A stretch of DNA of 64,000 nt from Siphonodentalium dalli (Eukaryota; Mollusca; Scaphopoda; Gadilida; Siphonodentaliidae), in contig CP136062.1 of the NCBI GenBank assembly GCA_032622095.1, positions 141,688,351 through 141,752,350 of the forward strand, given 5' to 3'. The position numbers and the translations under genes were made by a program. This document shows, in pieces, positions 1-11,712 of this stretch. The notes under the pieces were generated by a model. It did not search any database and was not told where the DNA came from. It saw only the letters and a list, made by a program, of their open reading frames with translations. Each line of letters begins with the position of its first letter. Positions within the stretch are counted from its first letter, which is position 1.

Positions 1-308
1 TTGAAAGAAAAGAAAAAATTGAATTAAAAAAAAACATTTTTCTGGTCAATGAACAGACAATCAAATTCGTTAAAACAATAATTTAGTCACTTTTTTTTTT
101 TAAATAAAAAAAAAATTAATATATATTTTTTTTAATCTCAAAAAACATTTTTCTGGCCATTTCAGAACCAAACGATATCAAATGAGTGAAATTATTTTTT
201 AGTCGTACATGGGGGGGGGGGGAAGATATCCAGGGTGGGGGAAAGATATCCTAGGATATCTTCCCCCCCGGGGGGGGGGGGATATATCCAGGGGGGGGGG
301 AGATATCC
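1..308. repeat. Low-complexity flank with G-run/GATATCC inverted repeat
   Basis: The first 200 bases are A/T-rich simple sequence. From 209 to 308 there are four runs of 5 to 12 G separated by GATATCC or its complement, including an imperfect palindrome around CCTAGG near 250. The homology to the other array units begins immediately afterwards with the CCGGTCGTGTCGTG of the signal-peptide exon, so this is the left junction of the array. No gene is seen. Confidence 0.6.
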
Positions 309-395
309 CTGTTACACCGGTCGTGTCGTGTACAGATATTTCTCAAAATGGTAGCTATCTAATGCCAAAATCTAGTGATTATTGTGTGAATGGGT
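309..395 (+). pseudogene. Truncated copy of the signal-peptide exon
   Basis: The sequence repeats the second half of the exon-like block at 13455-13572, from the VVSCTDIS coding stretch to the Asn-Gly end. It lacks the initiator Met and the hydrophobic core because the array junction cuts it. After the shared part the frame stops at once, so it cannot be expressed as it stands. Confidence 0.55.
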
Positions 396-479
396 GAACA
401 ACACCAGACCAGCTTAATCTCTGAGGGGGTGTTTCTTATACAGTTTAATTGCACTCAGTTAAGAATAAGTATAATTGGG

Positions 480-1010
480 GTGGGGTCCATTTTTGTTCTG
501 TGGACCTGTGTCGAGAAATGGCATGGGTCGCCCATTTTACACCGGGTTGGGTTGTGGGGCCACCATACAACACTCTTTGTATGACCTAAATATGTCAAGG
601 GGTGCTTGAAGGGGCCCAGGAATTGCATGGGTCCCTTAGTTGAACCCATCTGGACGGCAGGCTTTTTGGGTCGGGTGGGTGTGTGGTGAATATTTGTATT
701 GTCTTTGTGTGCCACCATACACCACTCTGTTTGACATAAATCTGTTAAGGGCCAAGAAATGGCATGGGTCCATATATTCATGATTCCCTCTGGACGCCGG
801 CCATTTTTGGATCGGGCGGGGTAAGTGGAGTGAATATTGAGATTGGTTTGGGGTCCGCCCTACAACACCATTTGTCAAAAAACTGAATCGGTCAAGGGGC
901 CCTATTTGAACCCATCTGGACATGCAGTGGCCAGTTTGGAGCGGGGTTGGTGTGTGAAAAGAGTGCCTTGTTTAAAATTCTAAAACACCCTTTGTTTAAC
1001 CAAAATATAA
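480..1010 (+). repeat. Tandem repeat, about 170-bp period (unit 1)
   Basis: At least three diverged repeats carry AAATGGCATGGGTC, then CCATCTGGAC, then a GGGTCGGG-like run, then GCCACCATACACCACTC followed by TTTGACATAAAT. The same block is present in unit 2. Open frames across it on both strands are repeat artefacts. Confidence 0.7.
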
Positions 1011-1227
1011 AAATTTCGAATAAGGAATGGAATTCACTTCGTGCTGTTCGAGTCATGAATGGGGAGCGGCAACCAAAACTGATAGTGATACCATTATGTT
1101 TAGCTCTAGTTTCCACAAATTCATACACGTTATTCTCAAATGAAGCAAATCATGTGAGTTAAAGACGCCACATGATTGATGACCCAATATGATCACGATG
1201 GCCATGGCCCTCACACGAACCAACTAC

Positions 1228-1231
<4 letters not shown>

Positions 1232-1287
<56 letters not shown>
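1232..1287. repeat. (AT)n microsatellite, unit 1
   Basis: An uninterrupted AT dinucleotide run of 56 bases. The homologous site in unit 2 is longer and interrupted, and in units 3 and 4 it is absent because the homology starts just downstream. Confidence 0.95.
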
Positions 1288-1290
<3 letters not shown>

Positions 1291-1744
1291 AAATCGGTAA
1301 ATTGCATTTGCTTCACGCCATTAGGTTAAATAGTTTTCGAATTACTGGCTATTCAAACTTTCTAACAGTCGGAAATATAGCGAACATTTTGCAAAGCTGC
1401 AAAATATGAGGAATGTTGCACACTTAAATTCCTAGCAAAAACTTAGGGTCTCCAGATACTTAATAGTGAAAAACCCTCCCCGTGCTCACGTCGCTAACAC
1501 AACATTAGTTCCTATGTTATGAGCGGAATATCATTTGTCATGGAACTTAATATATATATTTTTACACGCTTGTTCCCAGAAGTACAGTGTTAAAGCTGTT
1601 CCATATTTACAAATACGTATGGAACGTACGTTCCACACGCGTCTCGTTGACGTAAAATGACGTTCGCCTCAGCCATGAAACCGGAACTATAAAATAAAAG
1701 CATCATCACACACGACAAAACACGCCCTCTATGTGCCTCGTGCT

Positions 1745-1800
1745 GTCGCGGAAGGATAGAACTCGAGGCGCAAGCGCCTCTCGTTCTATCCTTCCGCGAC
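1745..1800. repeat. 56-bp hairpin, unit 1
   Basis: Two 27-base arms beginning GTCGCGGAAGGATAGAAC are separated by AA and pair with two mismatches. It would form a strong cruciform or RNA hairpin. The same hairpin occurs in unit 2, and one arm is missing in unit 4. Confidence 0.9.
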
Positions 1801-2829
1801 AACACTCGTGTCGTATCGACAAACCCATTTACACATCACGTCGTTCTGTGTATATATCAAGACATGTGCACTTGCTATACATGATGACTATAAAGAGCGA
1901 TTGTTTCACTCATGTGTGCGAATCTGATAACAGCTGGTGAATTTATGTGGTTTGAGTGACGCGGTTCGAGGGTTCCGTTGGTGGTGTCCCACTTATAATT
2001 TTCAACTACCACACCCCTTGAACCAGTCTAAATTTCGTTATTTGACACCACCCCTCCCCGTGAGCGAAATTTTCCAACTATAATAGTACCACAAATATTC
2101 AACATGATAAATGAACTCCTGTTGGTTGTATGGAACTTGTCCAAATGATGGTGATGTTAGTCCTAACATAAATTGGTCAAATATTTGGAAAATATAGACT
2201 TGGTCTAAAAAATAACTAATCACACAATATAGATTTTGTTGGTAAAAGTATCAAACAATGTTAACCTGTTTGTGGTCTGAAGTATCTAACTAAATTTAAT
2301 GTTGTTTCAGACATAAGATTTCCAACTGTTGAACAAGGTGATGATCGTTGGTTGGGGGGGGGGGGGATGAGACACATCCACCCCTTTTGCCATGACATTG
2401 CCCCCGAATGACGTCGGTTCTCTCACTATATACACGGTACATCCGTACATTAGTTTATCGTGTTTTATTGAAGCCATTTTGATTGCCATAATGTACCAAA
2501 AAATCAATAAATTATCTTTGTTTACAAAATTAATGAGAGTTGAAAATTATTTGGCATTTAATATAACTTTGCTCACCATGCACGTGCAGTTTTGTTCTCT
2601 GTTTTGTTCTTTAAGATGGAATTGTCCCCACATTTCCGATATATCTCCCAATCTATATCTATATTTGCGAATGTCTGTCTGTCTGTCTGTCTGTCTGTGT
2701 TCTATAGAAATTCACAGTGGACCACCTAGATGACACAAAAGGGGTCTAATAGGGGTAACTTTTTACAAGAAAGATAACGGCGAGGGTTATAATTTTCTAA
2801 AGTGACGCCGTTGTTGTCAGGGGCAGAAA

Positions 2830-4560
2830 AGGGGGAGTGGCAGAAAATAATATGTCGCCGATTGCCACCAAACTTATATATAATCACCCCCATAATATGA
2901 GGAATCTAATGGTGTGGTTTAAATATGTCAAGAGTGGCGCCGTTCGCATCAGGGATGCCCGGAATGGGAGAGGGGCACCAAAATTGATCAAAAATAATTT
3001 TAGCGCCGAATTCCACCAAATTGATGCACATTCTTCTGAGATCTTCTCCATGATACAAGGAATCTTATTGTATGATTTAAAGACGCCAAATTGGTGCCGT
3101 TGGGGTGATAGATTGGGGGGGGGGGGCGGTGGGGGGGGGGGGGGTAATAAATCTGATAAGAATTCGTTTAGTCGCCGATTGCCACGAAACTTATACAAAT
3201 TCATCCCCATGGTATGAGGTGTCTAATTGCGTGGCTTAAAGCTGTCAAAAGTAGCGTCATTCGATTCAGGGGTGCACTGAAAGGGAGAGGGGCACCAAAA
3301 TTGATACACAATATTTTTGGCGCCAATTTCCACCAAATTGATACACATTCTTATCCATGATTTGAGGAATATAATCGTGTGATTTTAAAGACGTCATATT
3401 GGTGCTGCTTTGGTGAGAGATGGGGTGGGGTGGGGTGAACACTAAATTTGATAACAAATTGTTTAGTCGCGGATTAGCACCAAACTTACAAATAATACTC
3501 GCCATGATATCAGGAGTCTAATTGTGTGGTTTAAAGGTGTCAAAAGTGGGGCCATTCGAGTCAGGGGTGCACAGATGGTGAGAGGGACACACACATTGAT
3601 AAACAATATGTTTAGCACGGATTTCCACCTGATTGAAAAAATATTCTTCTCCGTGATATGAATAATCTAATCGTGTGGTTTAAATGCGCCAAATTGGTGC
3701 CGTTTTGGGTGAGAGATATGCAATGGTGGCCCTAAATATGATACGAATTTGTATACTCGCCAATTATATTAAATTTTATATATATTCATCTCTATAATGA
3801 GTCTAAGTGTGTGGTTTAATTATATCAAAAGTGGCGCCGCTTGAATCCGAAATAGGGACGGGAGGGTCACCAAAAACTTATACAAATATGTTAGTGCCAA
3901 TTACCATCAAACTCATACACGTTCTTCTCAAATGATACAATGAATCAAATATTTGCGAATATCTGTCTGTGTTCTATATATAACTTTAAGGGTACGATCG
4001 AGATGGCACCAAGGCGGTCTAACAGGGGTACATTTTTTAATGGTGCGGGTTAAAATTTTCTAACGTGACGTTGTTGGTGTCAGGGGATGGCTATTTTTAG
4101 CGCAGATTTAGACCAAATTGATATATTATTATTCTCCGTGATACGAGGGATATAAACGTGTGATCTAAAGACGCGAAATTGGTGCCGTTTGGGTGAGAGA
4201 TGGGGGGGGGGGTAATAACTATGATAAGAATTTGTTTACCGATTACCACCAGACTTATATATAATCATCTCCATTATATAATGCATGCACGAATCTAATA
4301 GACGTGGTTTAAATATGACAAAAGTGGCGTGGTTCAAGTCATGCATGAGGGGAGTTGCACCAAAGTTGATACAAATATATTTAGCGCGGATTCCACCAAA
4401 TTCATGCACGTTCTTCTCTAATGATATGATGAATTAAATCACATTTGGGGTCGTTTGGGTCATGGATGGCGAGAGGAAATTCACTAGCATTTATAAGATT
4501 GTTCAATTCGCCGATATCCAACAAAGTTATATATAGTCATCTCCCAGGCCATCTCCATGT
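2830..4560. repeat. Satellite-like tandem array, about 155/310-bp period (unit 1)
   Basis: Diverged tandem copies alternate two half-units. Recurrent blocks are TTGCCACCAAACTTATA, GGGAGAGGGGCACCAAAA and TTCCACCAAATTGATACAC, followed by a GTGTGGTTTAAA block and often by a poly-G run and TAATAA. The copies at 20240-21910 and 46340-48060 align along their whole length. Open frames of 80 to 130 codons here (for example 2837-3217) are by-products of the repeat. Confidence 0.8.
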
Positions 4561-5601
4561 CGTTCTAATGAGTTTTTGGCATTCCAATTTCACAATCTCG
4601 ACAAATGGTTACCGAATTAAGTCACTTGAACAATTATATCTTCTCAACTGCCATATTTATATGGGGATGGAAATCAGGTCATTCCTATAATGATCTAGCA
4701 GCACAGATACATAGAATAAAGCATTAAAAGTATATTTATATCAATCTATTTAAGAGATACATATATTCATTCAAACTGTGGGACCTTGAATCGTCAGAAG
4801 ATTGCATATTAGAATGGCTCATGTATATATTATAACACAATTGAGTCTGTCCCATTCAATATAGTTTCCACAAAAAAAGTTACAATTGCCTAGAGATATG
4901 GAAATGTAGAGCAGGCCAGTTCAAAAATAGTGGTCACAGTGTGCAGTCAAATATGGTTACTTCTGAGATAAAGGAAAACACAGTTCGTAGCACATGACTT
5001 TTCAGGATCCTCCAATGGTGACATCTGACAAGGGTAAATCTGCCCGATACAGAGGATGTCTTTCATTTTTTAGAACAGACTCATCGCCTAACATAAACAA
5101 CTCAAAATCTCGCTGTGTCTGGCACATGTAGCTGCTATAACTGCATAACATCATTTCTTTTAAACTGAAAATGATTAGCCAGTATATAGCACCAGAACAG
5201 AGGAGCGCCTGGATATATCTTAAAAACATCTGTATCTTCATGAAGATATGATAAACTAGATTGATTGATTGATACATCTCTATGTAAATCACAATTGTCG
5301 TCTTTTATTTTTTCGAACTAATGTGTTTATGGTGTTCATGTTTTGTGCTATAACGTCTGAGGTATACGCAGTTGTAAATAAATAAATACTTCTTTATTGG
5401 TGGGATGGATTAAACGCGATAAACAAAATGATAATCGCTCCGACCTGACAAGGTGAGCAACTACTTATATTCCATGTGTAAGAATAATGTTTTGTGATGC
5501 CATTTGGATATACAATTTATGAGAATACGTGTAACACGTTGAGAGCAAGTGTATTCTCTATTCCCACCAAAATATCCACAGAGGGTTTCACATCACTTTA
5601 A

Positions 5602-5629
5602 CCTGGGCAACGCCGGGTAACCCTGCTAG
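5602..5629 (+). mobile_element. Helitron-like 3' terminus, unit 1
   Basis: The stretch has an AACGCCGGGTAACCC segment able to form a short hairpin, then TG and CTAG followed by T. Hairpin-plus-CTRR next to T is the known 3' end pattern of Helitrons and Helentrons. The 5' end was not located. The same end is present in units 2 (22945-22976) and 4 (49113-49141). Confidence 0.4.
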
Positions 5630-5880
5630 TTGTATATATGTTCGGTTTATGGATCGATTTTTTACATGGATTTCTCAATTCGATCTGACGAAATACCTTC
5701 CACATGCTATCCAAATATCCAATAATTCATGCAAGAGAACATACTCATCCCGTTATCTCCACAATCAGCTAATTAAACTGACCGGTATTTATTCTCACTG
5801 ATTAATGACAACTCAGTGGGTGTTCATACATGGCTTTGACAACTCACAGCAGTTTCAGATTGGATACGGCCATCGTTGGG

Positions 5881-6820
5881 CCAGGCCAAGTCCAAGTCTT
5901 CTCGTACTAAAACCAGCTAAGATATTGGGATGGCTAGATGCTGGCATTTAGTCCGAGTTCGCGCCCTATACATTCTTATGACACGAGTTAAGCGTTAAAA
6001 AAATGACCCGCTCAAATAAATCCACAATTATATGAAATAAAATATCACAATTGCGACAATAAACGGATATTTTCCGCAGAAGACATGCTATTTGATCTGA
6101 AACCCACATCAGTTGTGAATTGACAGCGGTAATTTAATGTGACAAAAGACATTTACCGCAGTGTTTACATATTTTTTAAAGTATGCGACCTCAGTTGACC
6201 TCGCGAACTGTGTTCGGCACGTTCCGTTGAAAATATTCCGTAGATTTTCGGCTATATATAACCACGCACATGACGATGAATTTTCCATTGTAATCGTAAT
6301 TATGTGTGTCAATAAATAAATAAATACATAGATTAAGTAAACATTGAAGATATAAATGTAATACATTAAATAAATTACGGGAATTACAACCCTCTCACAG
6401 TTTAAAACAGTGTAAACACAACGAGCATTAGAATACTATGGGGTCTGCCATTTTGTTTGTACTGGACTATGCGGAAGTTCTTCGTAACACTTCGGCTTTC
6501 AGTTAAAACGTAAAAAAAAACTAAAAACAGCGATGTCGGTGACAATCAACCGGAATATTCTATGCGTAATTTAACATGAAAGTTAGATTATTATACCTCA
6601 TTATGACCATAAGATGTCACTCTTTCCGATGTATATAACATCATGTATTGATTTGTTAGGTAAATCGAGTAAAATACACCACATATTCCCGCCACAAATC
6701 CTGGGCGTAACTCGTGTCATAAGAATGTATAGGGCGCGAACTCGGACTAAATGCCAGCATCTAGCCATCCCAATATCTTAGCTGGTTTTAGTACGAGAAG
6801 ACTTGGACTAGGCCAGGCCA
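5881..6820. mobile_element. Long-inverted-repeat (foldback) element, unit 1
   Basis: Arms of about 110 bases at 5881-5990 and 6708-6820 are almost perfect reverse complements (for example GACACGAGTTA against TAACTCGTGTC). They enclose about 720 bases with no recognisable coding sequence. This is the structure of a foldback or long-TIR non-autonomous DNA transposon. A target duplication is not obvious. Copies are in units 2 and 4. Confidence 0.8.
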
Positions 6821-7170
6821 GGCAAAGGTGTAGCTTTGTTTAATGATTTGGAGAATGTTTGGATGAATGTACATGAATGACTATCGTTGTGGGGGGCATG
6901 TGACAAATCACCCCCGTATCGCAGTGACATTGTCCCTGAGATTGCCTGTATGACTTTGGTTTTACATTAGTTTAGCATGTATTGTTTGTGCTGAACCGAT
7001 TCCTAATATTCCAACGCCGATCGATCGAGAAAACGCTATATTTTACAAAGTTGCTTCACAATTCTTGGATAAACTGCTCGACAACTTATGAAACAGACGA
7101 TGAACAAAACATGTAACAATGATTGGAATAAACAATCAATCAAGCTGCGCCGGTGCATCATTACAGATCA

Positions 7171-7290
7171 TATACCCGTGCATTATCTTATATATGCGTA
7201 CATGTAGCCTCGCATATATATAAGAGAATGCACTGGCTAACAAGGTCAATGTAAATATTTTAAGGCTCTTATATATATATGCGAGGCTCC
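7171..7290. repeat. Palindromic CTTATATATGCG motif cluster, unit 1
   Basis: Three copies of a CTCTTATATATGCGAGGC-like arm occur in alternating orientation. The same arm builds the hairpins of the piggyBac-like MITE at 14875-15264 and its relic at 31927, so this is probably a remnant of that family. Copies lie at about 24530-24640 and 39330-39440. Confidence 0.6.
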
Positions 7291-9184
7291 ATATGGGAGA
7301 AAATAAATATGAAGCCCCCCTGTCCGCAAATGCTTCTATCAATTAATATTGATTATATTTCGAATTTTCTGGTATAATCAATGGTACAATCAATTTGGGA
7401 CATTCCAGTGACGGCGTTCGTTCTGAGCGTATCATGGGCGATAGCTCTATTTAAAACATCTTAAAATGGTAACGAAAAAATGTCCCACATGGCCATCGCA
7501 TTATGTAAGAAAATATCGATATAAAATCAATACTAATTGATAGAAGCGTGTCCGGAAAGGTGTCTTCGACTCATATTTATTATTTTATACTCCGGAAACC
7601 AGATAAAACGTATTTAGGAAGGGATCGACCATCTTTAACTCCAGTGTGGACTAATCAATCTAAACCAAAGTTGGCATGTCAGTTTCTCAGCCAAAACTAC
7701 ATATCAAGTTCGAATATGGGTTCTGTCCAGTGATTTCAGCATGAGTTACGACTTCGAAATTACATGTACATATACAAATGTACATGTGCCTGCATGATTT
7801 AATAACATTTTGGTTTGCAACAGATTTACGCAGTTCGGAATATTTTATCAGAAGTTTGTATAGAAATACAGGTCGACAAGTTCAACTATGGGTTCAGATC
7901 AACGCGTTTTCACGAGTGGTGCAGACAGGTTTCAGACTTGGAATTTATCCAATTTGAAAACATATTTGTTTCTGACTGATAACTCCAGATTTGGTTATTT
8001 TCTCGCAACTAAAATTGGTACATGTGTGCTTTCAAAATTGCAGGCAACTTCAACGTTTCGAATATGGGTAGGGTCCTCCGTTGATTTTGCACGAGTTCAA
8101 GCCCTTCTCAACATAATTAATCCGAGTTGATGTAATTTTTTATGAGTTTAACAAACTGGCGTATTTAGCCACGCCCAAGCGATGCTCTTGAATTCGGAAC
8201 ATTTAGTTCCGATAGTTACTACATGTTTTCATTTTATTATTTATTTTGTAATTAAAATATGTTGATATATTTTGCATTGCTTACTCTCTAAATTGAAGTC
8301 GTGACAATGATAGCCTCGGACCCGTTTGTCTCTAGCATGTGACAATACAGAGCGTTTGTTTAATTATTTATTTAAACGTTGAAAATAAAGAGCGTTCGTC
8401 TACATTATGTGATAAACGTTGAATGCAGTTGATAAATATTTCCGACTTTGTCTGACTTTGTTAAGTCTTTCTCATGCATACGAATTATGTATAAATAAGT
8501 ATTTCAGATATTGATCGGCCCATTTTGTTAACAGGAACGCTACAAAAGCAAGACATTCCTATATTTAGTTATTATCCCACTTGCAGGTTGGGGATATACT
8601 TGATTTGTTTGAACATATTTATTGTGACCCAAATATTACAACATCCTAAAGGAGATCGACCTATAATCGTCAGTTTTTTACTTACCGTTTAAATTTCGAA
8701 ATAGCACGAGCACAAGGAACGCAGTCCATAGAACTAAATATTCACAAAATCATTCCTTTACTTGGAAAACACAATATACCAACATTATAATTAGTCGAGA
8801 TCGAAGTAGTATAAAACAGAACTTTTAAGTGAGTACCCACGACCTGACGAATCAATGATGGGGGTAACATAAAGTCGGCAAGGCATACGACATTGAGTCG
8901 CCATACCCGACCTATAGTCGTCAGTATGTAAGTTAAAAAAAACAAATGACATTTGAACACTGAAAAACGAAACTATGAATCGTGAACAATTATTTATTGT
9001 AGTTATGAATCTTGATTCTGATTAACGGAAAGTCTCTTGCAGCTTCCTCGAATGCCGCGACGTATACATCTGCCACGAGAAAGACGGTCATGCGCAGCTG
9101 TTGCGGCCCAGTTCGTCTGCTCAGAAGTATGTAAATAACTGAATTTAATTACAAATCAGACGAGCAATGTCATGAATATCTCGT

Positions 9185-9190
9185 TTTATT
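9185..9190 (-). terminator. Poly(A) signal of light-chain copy 1
   Basis: AATAAA on the minus strand, about 290 bases beyond the stop codon. It is conserved at 41296-41301 and 57776-57781. Confidence 0.6.
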
Positions 9191-9477
9191 TGTTCAGACA
9201 ACGATTTGCTTCATTATTAGATAGATTCCGAGTGATATTTTAAAGAAACTGGACTTTGCGAACACCATGCGTGCCTTTAAGCTATAGTTCCAAGAAGAAA
9301 CAGTGTATTTTCATTGTCGAATATCCAATAATCGCCAAAGAACATTAACATATCATACCCACAGAGAATGTCCACATAAAATAGTCTCTAACTTTTCTCT
9401 CACGTAACACATCTCGCCCATGAATTTAAACCTGCCACAGAATTAAAGTCCACATCATCAAGTGCAGCTAGACTTGA

Positions 9478-9957
9478 TCAATCATCGTTGTGCTTTCCTT
9501 TGATGATGTTAACGAACTCATTGTAATTGAAGTGTCCTCCGGAGATAGGTGCTTCCTTCCAGGTCCGCGCGATCTCATCTTTAGTGAAGTTATCTCCCAT
9601 GTTTTGAAGCAGATCTTTGAGGTATGCTTCCGGAATTGTTCCTTTCCCTTCCTCGTCGAACATTTTGAAAGCATCAATAAGTGTACTCTCAGAATCCGTC
9701 CCGCCGATTTTCTCCCCAAACAAGGTCAGAAACATCGTGAAGTTAAGCGGACCTGGAGCCTCTTTCAGCATTTCTTTAAGATCCTTATCGTTCGGCGTCT
9801 TTCCGAATTGCGAATAAATTTCTTTCAAATCAACCAACTCGATCAAGCCATCTCTATTAGAATCGATCACAGAGAAAGCCTCTTTAAGTTCCTGCATAAC
9901 TTTCTGTGGGAGTTTGGTGAAGGCTCCTGAAGCGCATTGTTTCGTCTTGTCAGCCAT
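9478..9957 (-). CDS. Myosin regulatory light chain, copy 1
   Basis: The 159-residue EF-hand protein has the size and layout of molluscan myosin regulatory light chain, which wraps the myosin neck and confers calcium or phosphorylation control on the motor. Start is MADKTKQ, the first Met conserved in all three copies. A longer in-frame start 27 bases upstream is not conserved. EF-hand 1 (residues 32-43, DSNRDGLIELVD) keeps Asp at positions 1, 5 and 12 and Gly at 6. The KEAPGPLNFTMFL block follows, typical of this family. The later EF-hands (around FDEEGKGT and the C-terminal ISGGHFNYNEF) have degenerate loops. The frame has no intron. It differs by one residue from the copy at 58069 and by four from that at 41603. 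A TATA-like TATAAG lies about 90 bases upstream. Function is from family knowledge and the muscle or non-muscle type is not decided. Confidence 0.93.
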   Translation of the reverse strand: MADKTKQCASGAFTKLPQKVMQELKEAFSVIDSNRDGLIELVDLKEIYSQFGKTPNDKDLKEMLKEAPGPLNFTMFLTLFGEKIGGTDSESTLIDAFKMFDEEGKGTIPEAYLKDLLQNMGDNFTKDEIARTWKEAPISGGHFNYNEFVNIIKGKHNDD

Positions 9958-10044
9958 TTCGATTCTTGATTTCGATATCGACAACAGGAACGTATGTCAG
10001 CCAGCGAATTGTGAGGTTTGATGATGATTTCAGAGTCCGATACT

Positions 10045-10050
10045 CTTATA
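10045..10050 (-). promoter_or_regulatory. Weakened TATA box of light-chain copy 1
   Basis: The minus strand reads GGTATAAGAG, where copies 3 and 4 read CTATATAAGAG. A deletion of about 26 bases in this copy removed the sequence just upstream and the first TA. The CRE-like site further up is also changed to TGATGTCA. Confidence 0.5.
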
Positions 10051-10939
10051 CCGCCGGGTAGCATGAGCGCATCACACCCGCTGGTGGCATATGTGATGTC
10101 ATACTGGGCACAGCACCCGGTGTATGGCAATACTCGTATCTGATATGGCCGGTCAACTAATTGGATATATGTTAATTGTGTATAACAACGGATAAAGATG
10201 TCATAATTATGTTATATCAACGTCCGTCTTACATATTAATTCAAGAATAAACATCCCGCGTATGAGGGCTGCTGGGTATGCATTCATGCTGCATACCCAC
10301 ATCTTGTCCTTGTTTTCAATCTGTGGATTTCTATAATTCAAGAATTAGTAATATTCATAAACGACCATCCCTTTTATCTGGTCATGCAAGCACCACGTCC
10401 GATGTCAGTCCATGCATGCTATCAATCTATGGGGAACCACAGAGCGATTTTAGTCTAGACGCGGCTGTTGGTCCTGATTTTGGTTTAGATATATATTCAG
10501 GGTTTCAGACCTCCAATTACAATCGTCGTCTGTTGTGTTCTGTTGAAAAAATGCAGAAAACTGAATATGACTTATAAACTAGACCTAAAATACCAAAGAA
10601 TATAATTAAGTTATTGAAAATTTGACCAATAAATTCTTTTTGTCCCTTTAAAACAACGAAATTGTCTGAAATATTTGCATTGAAAATTCAATATCAAACA
10701 AAATAACGCATTTTACGTGGCACTTCTCGTTCCAAACCTGCTATTCTATACATACATTTGTAAGATTCAAAATAAAAGGTAATTATGTCATATATCATAA
10801 TAATTAGTCTGGAACCCTGAATACATCTTTAATATTTTGGACATGCATAGGGATATTTTGAAGTCCATGTTTGCAAAAGATAAGATATTGTGACCACGTT
10901 TTGACTCAGAACTACTGGCCTTGATGACGGTCGAATATA

Positions 10940-11712
10940 GCCGTTATACTTGGATCTTTCAATATCCAACAGAGCAGCAACACAAGCAGCTACGTCTGGT
11001 GTCAGATTGCCAACTTTATTGGTACCGTCGAACACGGCAACAGTATTCTTGTCGTGCCCCGTTTGATTCTCGCATTAGGCGGGAACCATCAGGGGTGGTC
11101 CAAACGTTAGCCATTTTTTTGTGGGATAAGGCCGGCGGTTACCAATGTGTGCTCTCGTTTTTCGAGTTGTTGAGATTGACTTTCGTGACAATTATTGTTG
11201 TCACTGCATTGGAGCTTAAGACGCTTCCATGATTGAATGGTATTGAATTGAAGATCTGCGTGCACTTTGAATGCTTCTTTATAAAAGCGCTTTTTTGTGG
11301 ATTGATCGAGCATTCAATCGCTAGGCTGGTGCACAGGTCCCCAGACGTGGTCACACCACCATCGGCACAAATACTGGCATCGCTGGCGACTACAAGCGAT
11401 TCTTGGTAACCGTGCCCACATGCCACGTTGATAATTCCGTCTTCACATATACAAACATTGATTGGTTTGTCCTCTTTGTCTGGTGGATTGGCGACTGCTG
11501 TTCTGCAAGACTTGTAGTTTCATCATCCTGTTCATCTTGGGTTTCTTGTTCGCTTCCCAACGATACGTCTAGGTTAATGTTATTTGGATCAGCATCACTA
11601 GAACAACCACATAGTAACATCACAGTCTCATCACAGTTATATATTTTGCTCCGGATTATATCGCAAGACGTTCGATTCGAGTGTTGTCCCCAATAAGGTG
11701 AAGTGTAATTCC
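10940..11712 (-). pseudogene. Degraded Cys-rich gene of unknown family, copy 1
   Basis: Comparison of three array copies shows a common coding stretch. It starts after a splice acceptor TTCTAG and encodes TSPYWGQHSNR, a Cys cluster (YNCDETVMLLCGCSSD), an acidic linker (SEQETQDEQD), a second Cys-rich part (ICADGGVTTSGDLC) and a C-terminal part (LVTAGLIPQ, then VAVFDGTNKVGNLTPDVAA). In this copy a missing base near 11491 (GGCGACTG where the others have GGACGACTG) breaks the linker, and further frame changes occur near 11170 and 11070. I do not recognise the family. Cysteines and lack of Lys/Arg clusters suggest a secreted or extracellular protein, which is inference. It is probably an internal exon, and no first exon was found. 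Confidence 0.5.

Noticed and set aside
1960-1980. GGTTCGAGGG as a tRNA B box
   Set aside because: No A box, acceptor stem or anticodon arm could be fitted around it.
2837-3217. 126-codon frame with a poly-Gly stretch
   Set aside because: It spans the satellite array and poly-G tract. The same frame is interrupted or altered in the other units.
9490-9930. Plus-strand 146-codon open frame, repeated at 41615 and 58081
   Set aside because: It lies exactly antisense to the light-chain gene and its conservation follows from that gene. No start context or family match.
11139-11426. Resemblance of the Cys-rich gene to rhamnose-binding lectin domains
   Set aside because: Only Cys-Gly spacing is vaguely similar. 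The diagnostic YGR and DPC motifs are absent.
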